A DNA stretch of 64,000 bases from Cyprinodon diabolis (Eukaryota > Chordata > Actinopteri > Cyprinodontiformes > Cyprinodontidae): the NCBI GenBank assembly GCA_030533445.1, contig CM060076.1, forward strand, positions 28,122,103 through 28,186,102, given 5' to 3'. A program made the translations under genes and the position numbers. Shown here piece by piece: positions 37,501-47,949 of this stretch. The first letter of the stretch is position 1; each line of letters begins with the position of its first letter. The notes beneath the pieces are model-generated. The model did no database searches. It was not told the origin of the DNA and saw only the letters and a program-made list of their open reading frames with translations.

Positions 37501-40500
37501 CTGATTGGTGGGCTTGTTGTTTAGAGGAGTGGGCTGCGTCTGAAGGGTGCTGTTGCTCTGTGTGGTGGGTTGTGTAATGTGTAATCTATTGTGTGTGTGG
37601 TGGTAGAGCAGTAAAGTTTTGGCTGCATAGATGGAAGGATGCAGTTCAGGGCTGGGGTTCAAATACTGTCTGTTGAGGTTCACCCCCCTGGAATCGGTTC
37701 TGTTAAAAGAGAAAAACCTCATAGTGAGATTAATCCACAGTTCCTCTCGTTAGATCCAGTATGTAACAATCAAAGAGTTGGCACTTCCCAACCCTAACAC
37801 ACAGCTTCTTGCTAAAGCAGTGAGCATTCTCGTATTTTGTCCCTTTAAAACCAAAATCTTCCATGAATTATGCTGGAAACGTGAGTGAAGAGCCAAAACA
37901 AAGTCTTTTATAATGGTTATTAATACACTGTTTGCTAAATGTTTCCACATAAAATTATCAGTAGGGATGGGGATCGAAACCCGGTTCTATCAAGGACCCG
38001 GTTCCACTTTTTTCAAAACCCGAAAATCAATAACGTTTGGGCTTATCGATACCACTATCGAGTCTGGTCGTTTTTTTTTTTTTTTCCGGAGGTCCTGTAA
38101 CTCCCTCGAGTCGCGTCACAGCATTTAAATCTAATCAATCCCAATCACTGCAGCATGTCCACCAATGTTTTGGAATGAAATTGTAAGCAAAAAGATATTT
38201 TAAATGTAAAACAAGTGAAGTCTGGCAGTTAACTTTGCTCGCGACTAGAGGATGGCTGAACGGAAAAGACTCCTCCTCCTCCTCCTGCTGCTGCCGCCGC
38301 ACCACAGTCGGGCCCGTCTTCATCATCCACTCAGAGTACCACTGGTGAGCGCACACAGACTTTGTAGCTTGTTCGGTCACTTAAAAATAGTTATTGTGAA
38401 ATCCGTGTTGTAATCGGCAGCATACAAGCTAGTTAGCTTGAAAAGTAAATAAAGTTTCAGACGTGCTGCGTGATGATGTGTTCAGATTGGCTCAGTAAAA
38501 CGACAATTAGGTTATCATGATGCGTTCAAGTGTAACATAAAGAAAAGGGAAATTGAGTTTTTGGCGAGAAACATGCGTAATACAGTTGTATATTGCTCTA
38601 ATTATTTTAGAATATATAATTAAACTACTGATGCCAACATTTATTAAAAATTACATTTAATTTAAAATACAATTATTTATTTGCTAAATATTTTCCTAAT
38701 CACTAAAAACATGATGAAAAGTGCCAGTAGACAATACATTAACCAACAATTGTGAAAATATATTCTAGTTAGTTTTATGTCATTTCGAAGTGGCCTATTA
38801 CATTAGCCATGTTTATTGAAGGCTAGAAACGTTTTTGTTATGCTCACTTGTTAAGCAATAAAAGCAATACCAGTTCTGTTAAAAACATATTGTCGCATCG
38901 TCTTTCCACCAAATAACAGAAAAGTATCGATAGTGGTATCGATAAAGACTCGGATCGATAAGGAGTATCGATAAAGGTATCAATATCAATAAATATTGAC
39001 GATCCCCATCCCTAATCATCAGTGAAGAAATCCATAAATCAGGACATTATTACTAATCCATCCATTCACCCATCCATCGTTCGTTCCTTCTATCCATCCA
39101 TCCATCCATCCTTCCTTTCATCCATCCGTTGTTCCTTCCATCCATTGTTCCTTCCTTTCATCCATCCATCCTTCCATCCATCCATCGTTCCTTCCTTCCA
39201 TCCATCCTTCCTTTCTTCCTTCCATCCATCCATCCATCCATCCATCCATCCATCCATCCATCCATCCATCGTTCCTTCCTTCCTTCCATCCATCCATCAT
39301 TCCTTCCTTCCATCCATCCATCCATCCATCGTTCCTTCCTTCCTTCCATCCATCCATCGTTCCTTCCTTCCTTCCATCCGTCCATCCATCGTTCCTTCCT
39401 TCTATCCATCCATCCATCGTTCCTTCCTTCCTTCCATCCATCCATCCATCCATCCATCCATCTTGCTATGTTTGCCCTTGTTTTACAGAGGTGTGAATCT
39501 TATGAAGGATTTTTAACAAAATGAGTCCCACAGTATCCACAGGAGTCCATATATCTGTCTTTTGTAATTTTTATTTTATTTTATTTTTGTCCTATGATTC
39601 TGTTTAATCTGGCTTTCTGCCTGTCTTCCTCCGTCTGTGGAAAAACAATGAAGTCTTTCCGTTTTCTGCAAGTTCAAATGTTTCAGCAAAACTTTTCCGA
39701 ATGGCCTTCTGTCAGGTTCCAGATTAAATAGTTATACTTTATGAACGTTTTTCCACATTTATCAGATTTCAAAACTTTATTGCAGTTCTGTTGTCTGCTA
39801 ATTCTGCTGTTGGCTTCAGATTTCTTCTACTATTTTTCTGGAGAGCACTTAACATTTCGGTTTTATGATAGTTCATTCCATTTCAGTGAAGTTCTTGCTT
39901 TCAGGATCCGCTCATTTCTGATGGCGTACAGTTTAGCATACAGCATTCTTATGTTGTGATAAAAAGTAGATAAGCTACAGCCCTGGAATGGGCTTCCTAA
40001 ACAGAGGAATGTCTTGTTATCTGTGTCTCATGAGACCTCCCTCCATCAAGGTAAATCCAATCCACAAGTGGCAGCTAGCTAGTAGAGAAGCTACTAGAGA
40101 CTTTTCAGCCGAAAACATTAAAGCAGACATACTTGGATCTGCAGATTAAAATACTTAAAAAATACTTTGGTTTCAGAACTGATGCAGATTTTTTATCCTG
40201 TCTTCTAACCCAGGATAAGTTTCCATCTGCAGCTAAAACTGAAGCTACCGATGGTGCTAAAAAGCAGAGTCAGTTCAAAATTTAAAAAACCTGCAACCTT
40301 CAACTCACTTTCTAGATCAAATCACTGCTTTGTGGTTGTCTGCAACAAAGAGACAGAATGTAGGTTGTGGTTGTAATGTGGAAAATGAAAAGGCCTTAGG
40401 GGTGTGAATACTTCTGTAAGCCACTGTTTGTGTCCCTGTTTGCTCCTAAACGCTAAAGGTTTACCTGTAGTGTCCTCGGGCAACCCCGTCAGGGTTGAGC

Positions 40501-41758
40501 ATTGGGATGAGCTTGAACACAAACATGTTGCGCAGCATGTGCGCACGTGGGTCATCTCGTCGAAGAATGAAGTTGAGGAAACCATTAAACACAAACGAGG
40601 ACGGAGTTTCTCCTGGATGCACACGGCTGCTGAGGAAGAACACCTGCAAACACACACAGGACAGGAAGGAGGAAGGATGAGCTTCCCACCCTCACAGGAG
40701 GAGGATTTCTGCAAATGCACTGGATTATCAAAGCCCAGGGAGAACGTTACCCTTTTGCCCGGGAAACGATGTGGTCTGGGAGTGTTGGTGTCAGGAAACA
40801 GCTTGGGTAGACATGCTTCTCTCTCATCCTGCATGCCGCTGCAATTGGTCACAGTGAGGAGGTCCACCCTATTGCCATCGAGAGAGTTGCACAGCAATTC
40901 CCTATGATAATACACAGTGCCTGGTGGACTGAAAGGAAGATAAAAGAGATCAGAGACAATGCAAACAAGAATTCAGCCGACACTTCCAAAATTAAGTGTT
41001 TTATCTTGTCTTTGTTTACCTGCTCGGACTGAGCTGAGCAGCATTGGGGTAGCTCTGATCCAGCTGCTGCAGCATCTCCTGACACTCAGTGTAGGAGAAT
41101 GGGTAGGAGAAGGAAAAGAAGGTGGTTGCTCCACGCACATCCAGCAGCCGGTGAGTGAAAGACAGAATGAACTGGTTGTTTACAATCTACAAAGAAGCAA
41201 AGGAGAGAATAAGAATGATAGGCAGTCTGACATTCCTGTGCCTCTTTGTATGTTGGTTTCCAGCAGCCTTAAAAAGTGAGCCTATACCTCTGTTGTGGGT
41301 CTGTCCCGGATTCTTTCCCAGCGGTTCTTGCCTGGTAAGGTCCGTACGAGAGGAGCCATACCCTGGCTATAAAGCTTTCTCTGGTTGTTCATGTTCATCA
41401 CATTAATCTTCAGCAATTTCCCCGGCATGGCTCCCCGCACACTGAAGTAAAACCAGGATCTGAAAACAACATTTCATAAACATTAGACAGCAGGTGAGAA
41501 AATTATGTAGATGAAACAACTTTGTTGAAAAAGCAGGGTTTACCTGTTTCCATTCTCATATTCTGTGCCTGCACAGTCTGGCTGGGTCCAGACATTAAAT
41601 TCGTAGTCAGGGGTGAGGTGTGGCCCTGATAGGGAACTTCCCACAGAGGGTCCATCAGAGGGGGGACTTGAGTTGCCTTTTTCTATCTTCTCCACTCGGG
41701 CTAGGTTCCCTGAGTCGAACTTGGAGCTAAACACGATGTTACCAAAGCGGACCTCCAT
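22584..41758 (-). CDS. agbl5: Cytosolic carboxypeptidase-like protein 5 (CCP5), complete, 15 coding exons
   Basis: An M14-family metallocarboxypeptidase that removes branch-point and other glutamates from polyglutamylated tubulin. Exons: 41544-41758, 41288-41459, 41020-41186, 40751-40928, 40465-40643, 37171-37699, 36822-36991, 36569-36704, 34025-34233, 33731-33933, 30350-30526, 25948-26090, 25310-25472, 22743-22876, 22584-22661. These total 2853 nt, 950 residues (human 886). The start [20 protein letters not shown] matches the family. Zinc ligands are H253 and E256 (HPGE) and H459 ([10 protein letters not shown]). The substrate motif is NLNRQY (311-316), and the catalytic Glu is E541 in [10 protein letters not shown]. 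Exon 6 adds a low-complexity insert between NLNRQY and DLHGH. Exons 1-10 are certain; the Ser/Pro-rich C-terminal exons 11-15 are assembled from phase and splice sites. The exon 13 donor is GC rather than GT. The introns hold Tc1, hAT and TTAA elements. Confidence 0.93.
22915..22980. repeat. Short palindromic repeats of CATGATACA / TGTATCATG
   Basis: The units ATCATGATACATGAACTGTA and TCATGATACATCATGATACAG form overlapping hairpins. They lie in the intron before agbl5 exon 14. Confidence 0.6.
23471..23853. mobile_element. TTAA-flanked MITE, family 2, copy 1
   Basis: The ends read TTAAAGGTGTAGTGGAGGAT and, inward from the right, TTAAAGGTATAGTGAAGGAT, so about 20-bp inverted repeats border TTAA. 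The interior shares segments with 30713-31234 and 43791-44143 (GTTGTGCATG, GTGGTCATCC / GTGGTCCTCC, CAATCATT). There is no coding capacity. It is in the intron between agbl5 exons 13 and 14. Confidence 0.75.
23929..25176 (-). mobile_element. Full-length Tc1/mariner transposon (1248 bp), apparently intact
   Basis: The inverted repeats at 23929-23957 and 25148-25176 are 29 bp and identical, starting CACTATATTGCC. TA flanks both ends (23927-23928 and 25177-25178), the expected target duplication. The transposase frame between them is uninterrupted. It is inserted in the intron between agbl5 exons 13 and 14 in the same orientation as the gene. Perfect repeats and an open frame suggest a young insertion. 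Confidence 0.95.
24011..25042 (-). CDS. Tc1-like transposase, DD34E, intact (343 aa)
   Basis: A cut-and-paste transposase that binds its own inverted repeats and inserts at TA. I start at [13 protein letters not shown] (ATG at 25042), the usual Tc1 start; the frame stays open upstream only through the inverted repeat and flank. The N-terminal paired-like helix-turn-helix region (about 5-115) has the linker [14 protein letters not shown]. The catalytic triad is D154 (LWSDESRF), D245 ([11 protein letters not shown]) and E280 ([13 protein letters not shown]), with 34 residues between the last two. The C-terminus is AAKGGPTSY. Length matches active family members. No stop or frameshift is seen, though substitutions may still inactivate it. 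Confidence 0.94.
   Translation of the reverse strand: MGRSQELSEFQRGTVIGCHLCNKSSREISSLLNIPQSTVSCIIRKWKCLGTTATQPRSGRPRKLTERGQRMLKRIVRRGRQLSAESITTDLQTSCGLQISSRTVRRELHGMGFHGRAAASKPYITKCNAKRRMRWCKARRHWTLEQWRRVLWSDESRFSIWQSDGRVWVWRLPGERYLSDCIVPSVKFGGGGIMVWGCFSGAGLGPLVPVKGTLNASAYQDILDNSMLPTLWEQFGAGPFLFQHDCAPVHKARSIKTWMTESGVDELDWPAQSPDLNPIEHLWDELERRLRARPSRPTSVCDLTNALLEEWSKIPINTLLNLVDSLPRRVEAVLAAKGGPTSY
26100..30190. other. agbl5 intron 11, nothing recognised
   Basis: About 4 kb of AT-rich intron between exons 11 and 12. I looked for further exons in phase and found none that fit. No clear transposon termini were recognised. Confidence 0.5.
30198..30526 (-). CDS. agbl5: Alternative 3'-terminal reading of agbl5 exon 11 (short isoform)
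   Basis: If the weak donor at 30350 (ACAG|GTCTGT) is not used, the frame continues past VNITG through a Pro/Leu/Ser-rich stretch to TTGPKSD and a TAA at 30198-30200. That would give a protein of about 830 residues ending here. Human AGBL5 also has isoforms differing in the C-terminal region. Splicing at 30350 is favoured for the long form because the next exon (25948-26090) continues in phase. Confidence 0.45.
30713..31234. mobile_element. TTAA-flanked MITE, family 2, copy 2
   Basis: The left end is GGTATAGGGGAGGATGTTC. The right end read inward is TTAAAGTATAGTTGAGGAT with TTAA kept. It shares ATCATCAAAATAAGTGGTCC and GGTTGTGCATGCGCATTTTC with copies at 23471-23853 and 43791-44143. It is longer than the others, with extra sequence near 30830-31080. 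It lies just upstream (transcript sense) of agbl5 exon 11. Confidence 0.7.
32242..32661. mobile_element. TTAA-flanked element, family 1, internally deleted copy B
   Basis: It starts TTAAAGTCGTAGGAAAACGG and ends, read inward, AAAAGTCGTAGGAAAGTC. It shares with 3116-3874 both the left arm (CGGCCGTTCCA, GTTGCATTTCC) and the segment CGCTGGGACGGAACTCAATG, but lacks nearly all of the ORF between them. It also has an extra A-rich insertion near 32500-32620. It lies in agbl5 intron 10. Confidence 0.75.
34425..35717 (+). mobile_element. hAT transposon with perfect 8-bp duplication, non-autonomous (1293 bp)
   Basis: The termini TAGGGCTGCAAC and GTTGCAGCCCTA are inverted. They are flanked by GTGCTGTT on both sides (34417-34424 and 35718-35725). 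Subterminal AATCGATAAAAT / ATCGATTAATCGAAA motifs are typical of fish hAT families. A CpG-rich 5' part (34500-34850) leads to a short ORF starting [15 protein letters not shown] (ATG near 34765), which runs into a GGTGAGC splice-donor-like site near 34855. No catalytic transposase core is present. It is antisense within agbl5 intron 8. Confidence 0.88.
37962..39014 (+). mobile_element. hAT transposon with TAGGGATGGGGATCG termini, non-autonomous (1053 bp)
   Basis: The left end is TAGGGATGGGGATCG and the right end is CGATCCCCATCCCTA. The flanks ATTATCAG (37954-37961) and ATCATCAG (39015-39022) differ at one base. Inside, near 38252-38344, lies an exon-like piece with an ATG, Pro/Ala/Ser-rich coding potential and an ACTG|GTGAGC donor, although the ATG and the Pro/Ala frame are out of register. 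No transposase core is present. It is antisense within agbl5 intron 5. Confidence 0.85.
39056..39463. repeat. (CATC)n / (CTTC)n compound microsatellite, about 400 bp
   Basis: Tracts of CATCCATC alternate with TTCCTTCC and GTTCCTTCC. Because the 4-bp unit contains no stop codon, several frames stay open on both strands and yield spurious 'HPSIHPS' and 'DGWMDGW' proteins. It lies close to the right end of the hAT at 37962-39014. Confidence 0.97.
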
Positions 41759-42760
41759 GCCTCTTAGCTTTGGGTAATCTTGCCTTTCAGTTATTTAGTG
41801 CCAGTGGGACATCTGACACTGAGGGCCTGTCATAAAAACAGAAACACAGCAAATATTCACACAATGAAACAAAAGTTGGATACATATTATACATTTAAAA
41901 GGAGCAGAATATAAATGTATAAATGTATTCTCAAAAAATGTCTTTTACCTTTAATATTTCTGAGAAATAATTAATGTATAGTTAATAAGTACTGCATAAA
42001 TGTAAAGTGAGAAAGGCCTTTAAAAGAAAACAAATCATAGAAACAACAGCAAATAAAAAAGCTAGAAAGCTAGAAATACAATTGTTCATTATAATAAGAA
42101 AATATCACAGCACCAACGCCGCTCTGTGGTTGTTAAGAGAACTACAACAGCATCTACAACAAGAACGGTGCAACGTTTCGTTTAACACATTCACAAAAAA
42201 CAAACAATTAAAAATTAGTCCCAATTTTTTTCGGTAATGGCTACTTTGTTTTCAGCTCTTCTAATTCGAATAAAACTCTGAACAGGACGATACAGCCACG
42301 GCCTTGTTGGGGATTTAAAACACCAACAGCTGACTTACCGAGCACAGAGAAAGGGGGCGTCAAGGCAACAGCTTAGAAAACAAAAACGGCCTCGCTTGTT
42401 CATATTGTCTAAATAAACACATGAGCCAAACCACATAAACAACCGCTGCAACTGTCGTTACAAAACCATTATTATTTATTTTAAGCTCGTGGACGTCTCG
42501 AAGCTACTGAAGCTAACCTAGCCGTTAACCTCACAGCCAATGCTCGGAAAAGGACATTTTTTTTGACAAAGTGTATTTTTTTTTACTTGCTCATTACCAG
42601 CACATTTATCACCCAAATGCTCCTATACGTGAAGAAACGAACTGTTACTCTTACCTGGTTATTTTCGGTCGGTGTCCATTTTTGTTGTCATCGTCCTCTC
42701 TAACCCTCAACGCATCATTCTCTGTGCTGCGTTCAAGTTTATCGGGAGAAACGAGTTTGC
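41544..42760 (-). promoter_or_regulatory. agbl5: agbl5 5' UTR exons and promoter region
   Basis: The coding exon 1 extends 60 nt upstream of the ATG to an acceptor at 41818 (CCCTCAG|TG). A non-coding exon ends at 42655 (ACCAG|GTAAGA), with its start somewhere around 42.7-42.8 kb. It contains a 7-codon upstream ORF (42659-42679, ATG GAC ... TAA) ending 4 nt before the donor. No TATA box is obvious. Confidence 0.55.
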
Positions 42761-42799
42761 CTGGAATTTTCTGTCGCCTCCCTGCAGAGATGTGCAGTC

Positions 42800-43790
42800 T
42801 GCTCCACCAAAACGGTCTTTTCCTCAAATAATAACAATACCAAATCAGTAATATAATTAAAAGAAACTACTCTACAAGCATAAATGAAATAACAGTTCAT
42901 ATCAATACATCGGAAAATAAATGAAACGTGCAGACATTGGAGAATATTAGTTTTCTTTAATTGAATGAATAACGTCTACTCTTATAAGTGCAATTAAATA
43001 TTTAAATCTGTCTTTAGTGCAAAAGCTTTTTTTTTTGCAATGAATCATGGGGTGAGCATGGATTGTGGGATGCTAGATCTGTTATTATATTATATTATAT
43101 AGTTTATGCAGCAGGAGTCCATAAACTATATAATCCCTTTCCACCATGAAAACAAACAATAACAAAATCTGAAACAACTAGAGTTAAAAACGTCCTTAAT
43201 ATATAATTATAACAATTATATTTTGATTTAATTTCTGTGGTCAGACATTCACATCCAAACTCATGCATGTACACGTGTGAGTTTGTATGTAACAAAATAA
43301 GAGGTTAACTGTCCACAGACACGCATAACAAGATCCCAGGCGCACAGAAACATTTGCTGACAATAAAATAGACCAATGATCCATTTCTGCTCTGGGAATG
43401 CACTTTCTATGTACATAGTTTAATATTTTTCTAAGTATCTAAATATCTTTTTATTGAAGATTCAAATTCTTCCAAGGGTTAAAAGGGTGTTTGATATTTA
43501 ACATCTGAGCTTTCATAACCAGGTGTCTCCAAAACATTTTTATTAGAGGTCTCACCATTACAATAAAGTTTCTGTATTCTTAGATAAAATGTCCTGTATG
43601 AATAATCACATTGTTGTAGATACATTCTATTTTAGAATATCTAAAGCAGTGGAACAACCGAAAAAAAATGTAATGACATGACCTATAAGTGGTTTTTCCG
43701 ACAATTATCATTCAATAGTACATCCATATATTAAAACCACTCCTATCTTTTCCTCTCCTGTGATTGTGTGACAAAAGGCGGCATACAACC
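42800..43790. other. Upstream flank of agbl5, nothing recognised
   Basis: AT-rich DNA with a short TATAT-rich stretch near 43085-43100. No coding or RNA feature is seen. Confidence 0.5.
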
Positions 43791-44143
43791 TTAAAGGTAT
43801 AATGGAGGATTTTCACGAATTTTTTAAAAGACCTGCCCTCTCCACTTTAAAAAAGGAAATACACATGCACAACCCTGTACCCGCTCCTTAGAGGGAACCC
43901 CTATTAATCACGTGCGAGAGCTTGCAAGAGCCCATTTCTCCTTCTGCATGCTCTGTTTAAAAGTTGCTGTTTGTATCTCTAATACAAGCTTACTTTCCAA
44001 CAAAAGATTTGCAATTTTTTTTCTATGTCAGACTCACCACCAGCAAGTAAAAATGGGATGAGCACGTAGGACAGCTCACAATGATTGACAATTAGGAGGA
44101 CCACTTATTGTGTTGAAAAGAACATCCTCCGCTATATCTTTAA
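43791..44143. mobile_element. TTAA-flanked MITE, family 2, copy 3
   Basis: It begins TTAAAGGTATAATGGAGGAT and ends, read inward, TTAAAGATATAGCGGAGGAT, with TTAA at each end. The interior matches the copies at 23471-23853 and 30713-31234. At 353 bp it is the most compact copy, and the best preserved at both ends. Confidence 0.8.
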
Positions 44144-44629
44144 TTTCCCACCAATCTGTCATGGACACAAAAAGAAACTAACCACATGCACCCAGTCTAA
44201 GTTTCAAGGGTAACTGAGAGTGACTGATAAACATTAACACCTGTCTTTTCTTTCACTGAATCCAAGTGAGGACATTCAAAGGTTCGCCTCAATCGAGAAT
44301 TCAGCCCAATTCAAAACAGAAACTGTAATTTCTCATGAAACTTTCAGTCTCCAAACTCTGCAGCTGTTTACTGAATACATAAATTGTCAGATTTACTCAA
44401 ATCCTTTTGAATTCTATGTCAAGGCCAAAAAGAAGTTTAGCAATAACAATCAGACTAATTATTAGGAAAAAAAAAATTGAAACCTGTTTAAAGTTGCCTT
44501 GATTGGAATCTATCATCTGTGACAGGATCAAATATTGCTGTTCAATTTATAACCAAAAGAAACCATTAAATCAACAGAAAATTCTATTCTGATCACCAGT
44601 GCAGTTAAACAAAGGGGTGGATCTATCTC

Positions 44630-45546
44630 ACATCCAGTGAGCGGCAGTTCTGTGGGCGGAAATGCCTTGTTGATGCCAGAGGTCAGAGGAGAATGGCCAG
44701 ACTGGTTCGAGCTGATAGAAGGGCAACAGTGACTCAAATAACCACCCGTTACAACCAAGGTGGGCAGAAGAGCATCTCTGAATGCACAGTACGTCGAACT
44801 TTGAGGCAGATGGGCTACAGCAGCAGAAGACCACACCGGGTGCCACTCCTTTCAGCTAAGAACAGGAAACTGAGGCTACAATTTGCACAAGCTCATCGAA
44901 ATTGGACAATAGAAGATTGGAAAAACGTTGCCTGGTCTGATGAGTCTCGATTTCTGCTGCGACATTCGGATGGTAGGGTCAGAATTTGGCGTCTACAACA
45001 TGAAAGCATGGATCCATCCTGCCTTGTATCAACGGTTCAGGCTGGTGGTGGGTGTGTCATGGTGTGGGGAATATTTTCTTGGCACTCTTTGGGCCCCTTG
45101 GTACCAATTGAGCATCGTTGCAACGCCGCAGCCTACCTGAGTATTGTTGCTGACCATGTCCATCCCTTTATGACCACAATGTACCCAACTTCTGATGACT
45201 ACTTTCAGCAGGATAATGCGCCATGTCATAAAGCTGGAATCATCTCAGACTGGTTTCTTGAACATGACAATGAGTTCACTGTACTCAAATGGCCTCCACA
45301 GTCACCAGATCTCAATCCAATAGAGCATCTTTGGGATGTGGTGGAACGGGAGATTCGCATCATGGATGTGCAGCCGACAAATCTGCGGCAACTGTGTGAT
45401 GCCATCATGTCAATATGGACCAAATTCCCTGAGGAATGCTTCCAGCACCTTGTTGAATCTATGCCACGAAGAATTGAGGCAGTTCTGAAGGCAAAAGGGG
45501 GTCCAACCCGTTACTAGCATGGGGTACCTAATAAAGTGGCCGGTGA

Positions 45547-45549
<3 letters not shown>
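44630..45549 (+). mobile_element. 5'-truncated mariner-like transposon (DD36E), 3' terminus kept
   Basis: Similarity to the widespread vertebrate family starts abruptly near 44630 within the transposase gene and runs to the 3' terminus (AATAAAGTGGCCGGTGAGTG, ending 45549). It abuts a long (TA)n tract, a favoured target. The 5' inverted repeat and the DNA-binding half are absent, so it cannot move on its own. Confidence 0.9.
44693..45517 (+). pseudogene. Truncated DD36E (Incomer-type) Tc1/mariner transposase
   Basis: An open frame of 274 residues from MARLVRADRRATVTQ to KAKGGPTRY; coding similarity (GRKCLVDARGQRRM) extends about 60 nt upstream of that Met. The catalytic residues are D83 (WSDESRF), D174 (FQQDNAPCHK) and E211 ([12 protein letters not shown]). 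There are 36 residues between the last two, which points to the DD36E group instead of DD34E. The first part of the DNA-binding region is missing. The catalytic half is uninterrupted, suggesting fairly recent truncation. Confidence 0.88.

Positions 45550-45624
<75 letters not shown>
45550..45624. repeat. (TA)n microsatellite
   Basis: About 37 TA units directly after the 3' end of the DD36E element. Confidence 0.97.
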
Positions 45625-45626
<2 letters not shown>

Positions 45627-47940
45627 TGGAACATATAGTTAGAAATATCTAGTGTCGAAGTTTATCCAAATTATGTAAATCAATATCAATTTTTAACAGT
45701 TATTATTGCTATATGTGACTCTTATTTCATACCAATCAAACATATAGTTGAGTTTCTTGAATGCTGATTGGGAAGAAAAACAATCTTTCAGAACTTGTTC
45801 TTACTTCTGGTGATTTGTTCTTCAATCAGCATTGGACTAATTTAAAAGAGGATGATCTCTTGTTTGTTGATGAGATGACTGTAGATTTGTGCCAATTTCT
45901 CTTCACCTCTGGTTGTAAATGAATATCAGTTTTTCCTATTTGTTATGATAATCAGAGCTTCAATTTCAGATCTGTTTGCACACATAATGTAAGAGGGAGG
46001 TGAAGCGTCTGCTGGTTCTTCTCTTGATTTATGGAGTCTTGAAGTTCTGCCTCAGGCGTTTATTGGCTTCAAACTTTTTTATTTGTTTGATATAAGACAT
46101 TTTGATTACTCTGCAGACTAAGTTAGAGTGGCTTTTGTTTGTAATACAAAATGTAGATTTATGCCTGATTCTTGTTTCTTTACTGAAATGTTCTATTAAG
46201 GACTCGGCTAATATTAGAGCTCTTTAATTGTCCCTTTACTGTTTCTTCTGAATTCTTTAGTTTCCATACAGTTGTATACTTTCATCTCATCTTCATTTTG
46301 TTAAACATAGACCATAAATTAACTTTACTCTGTATTTGACTATAAAAATAAAAAAACTGAAAGCCTATATAGTAATATGATCATGTCCGTTTTGTAGTTT
46401 GTGGCTTTAGTAAAAAGTTTCTAAGAATTAGCTTCAGATGAGTCTGTTTTAAAGGTTATACATGCCTTTACTATCGAGTTAAATGTTGGGATTCAGTCAA
46501 ACATTTTTTTCTTTAACCAATAGTTTAAAAAAACTTAAAATTCCTGCTTTTTACAATTTATTTCATGTCTCAAAATTAATAATTACAACCAAAACATTTT
46601 ATTATCTCTCCTTTTTTAGTTAAATACAAAACAAATAAAGGTTTAGGACCTACAATGAGTTCATTGTTTCATTTTCTGTTGGGCTCAAAACTAACACTAC
46701 TTTCAATGAATCTGCAGCACAGACTTTTATGCTTTTTAAATCCCTAAAATTAAAATAAAGAAATCAACTGTCAACAAGGAATGTCATTAACTGAGAGTAG
46801 CATTACCTCAAAATATTGTTACTCAAATGGAAGTATAAAGTTGCCATACACAGATACACAGTCCACTGAGTAACTGTTGATTATAACATCTAATTTTGTC
46901 AAAATGACGTATTAGAAATGTGAAGGCAAATAATTATTCTGGTATCCCAAAGAACATTTAAATTGTCAGTGTAAAACCAATACCTATTGGCATAAGAAAC
47001 AAACTGATGATCTAACTGACTGTCGGACTGATGATATGGACATGTGGAAGCCAATATTTACAAAGTCTATGTAAGAAAGGAAGTGATGTGTGTATAGGCT
47101 TGTGTTTCTCCGGAAAAGGCAAATCAGTTTTGACTGCTTGGCGGGAAACGCTGTTAACCAACAGCTGGCAATTTGTATCATTTTTTCGTTTTATAAGCAA
47201 GCAAAAGTAGGAATAAATTGGCTTTTAATTGTAAGAACAGCATCAGGACATTTCCTGGTTACCATCTCACCCTAGCAAATGCACGTCAACCATAATATTC
47301 CAGTGGCTTTAAGCGTCGGCTTAGCCCCAACAAGATATTTACTGAGAATGTTGTTTAATTAATACTCCTACTAATATGCAAACTGGTATGCAGAAATTCA
47401 AAATGGCATAAAATAATTAATTTAGGACACTGCTTAGTTTGTTTAGATTGACAAGTGCAATACAGTTATAAATGTATTTATTCCTTTTTTTGCATTACAC
47501 TGCCTTAGGTTCAGATTTTTTGGAGATAATCCAATTCTTAATCCAAACATTATCCTGTAACTGTTGGACTCCACACGAGGCTCAGATAGATTTAAGTCCA
47601 GAATGAGAAACCACTGGTGTTTTAATCTTTCTCTAAACTTGTAATTGATATTTGTGATTATATATTTTATATAATTTACTTGTGTTTTTACGAATCTGTG
47701 TCTGTCTTTAATAAAGGTAAATATAATGATGATGAATTTTAATATAAACATTGTAAAGTACTTATACCATTTACTATATATCTGCTTGACCCCCAAATGG
47801 CACATCAGGCTTCATGAATTGAAGATTACATCACAACAATGACAATTTTTTAAGATGTTAGTATCACAGCAGCAGACCTTGAATTGTGTCTGTGTCTATT
47901 GGGGGTTTTAAAAGTAGTTGTTTGAGTTAAATTGTATCTT
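45625..47940. other. Intergenic AT-rich DNA, nothing recognised
   Basis: No exon-like frame, RNA gene or clear transposon terminus is seen. Confidence 0.5.
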
Positions 47941-47949
47941 GGTAAGGGT

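Noticed and set aside
39022..39524. Five long overlapping ORFs on both strands (HPSIHPS / DGWMDGW proteins)
   Set aside because: They are translations of a 4-bp microsatellite that lacks stop codons.
40404..40907. A 167-codon plus-strand ORF over agbl5
   Set aside because: It is antisense to agbl5 exons 4 and 5, whose coding is certain.
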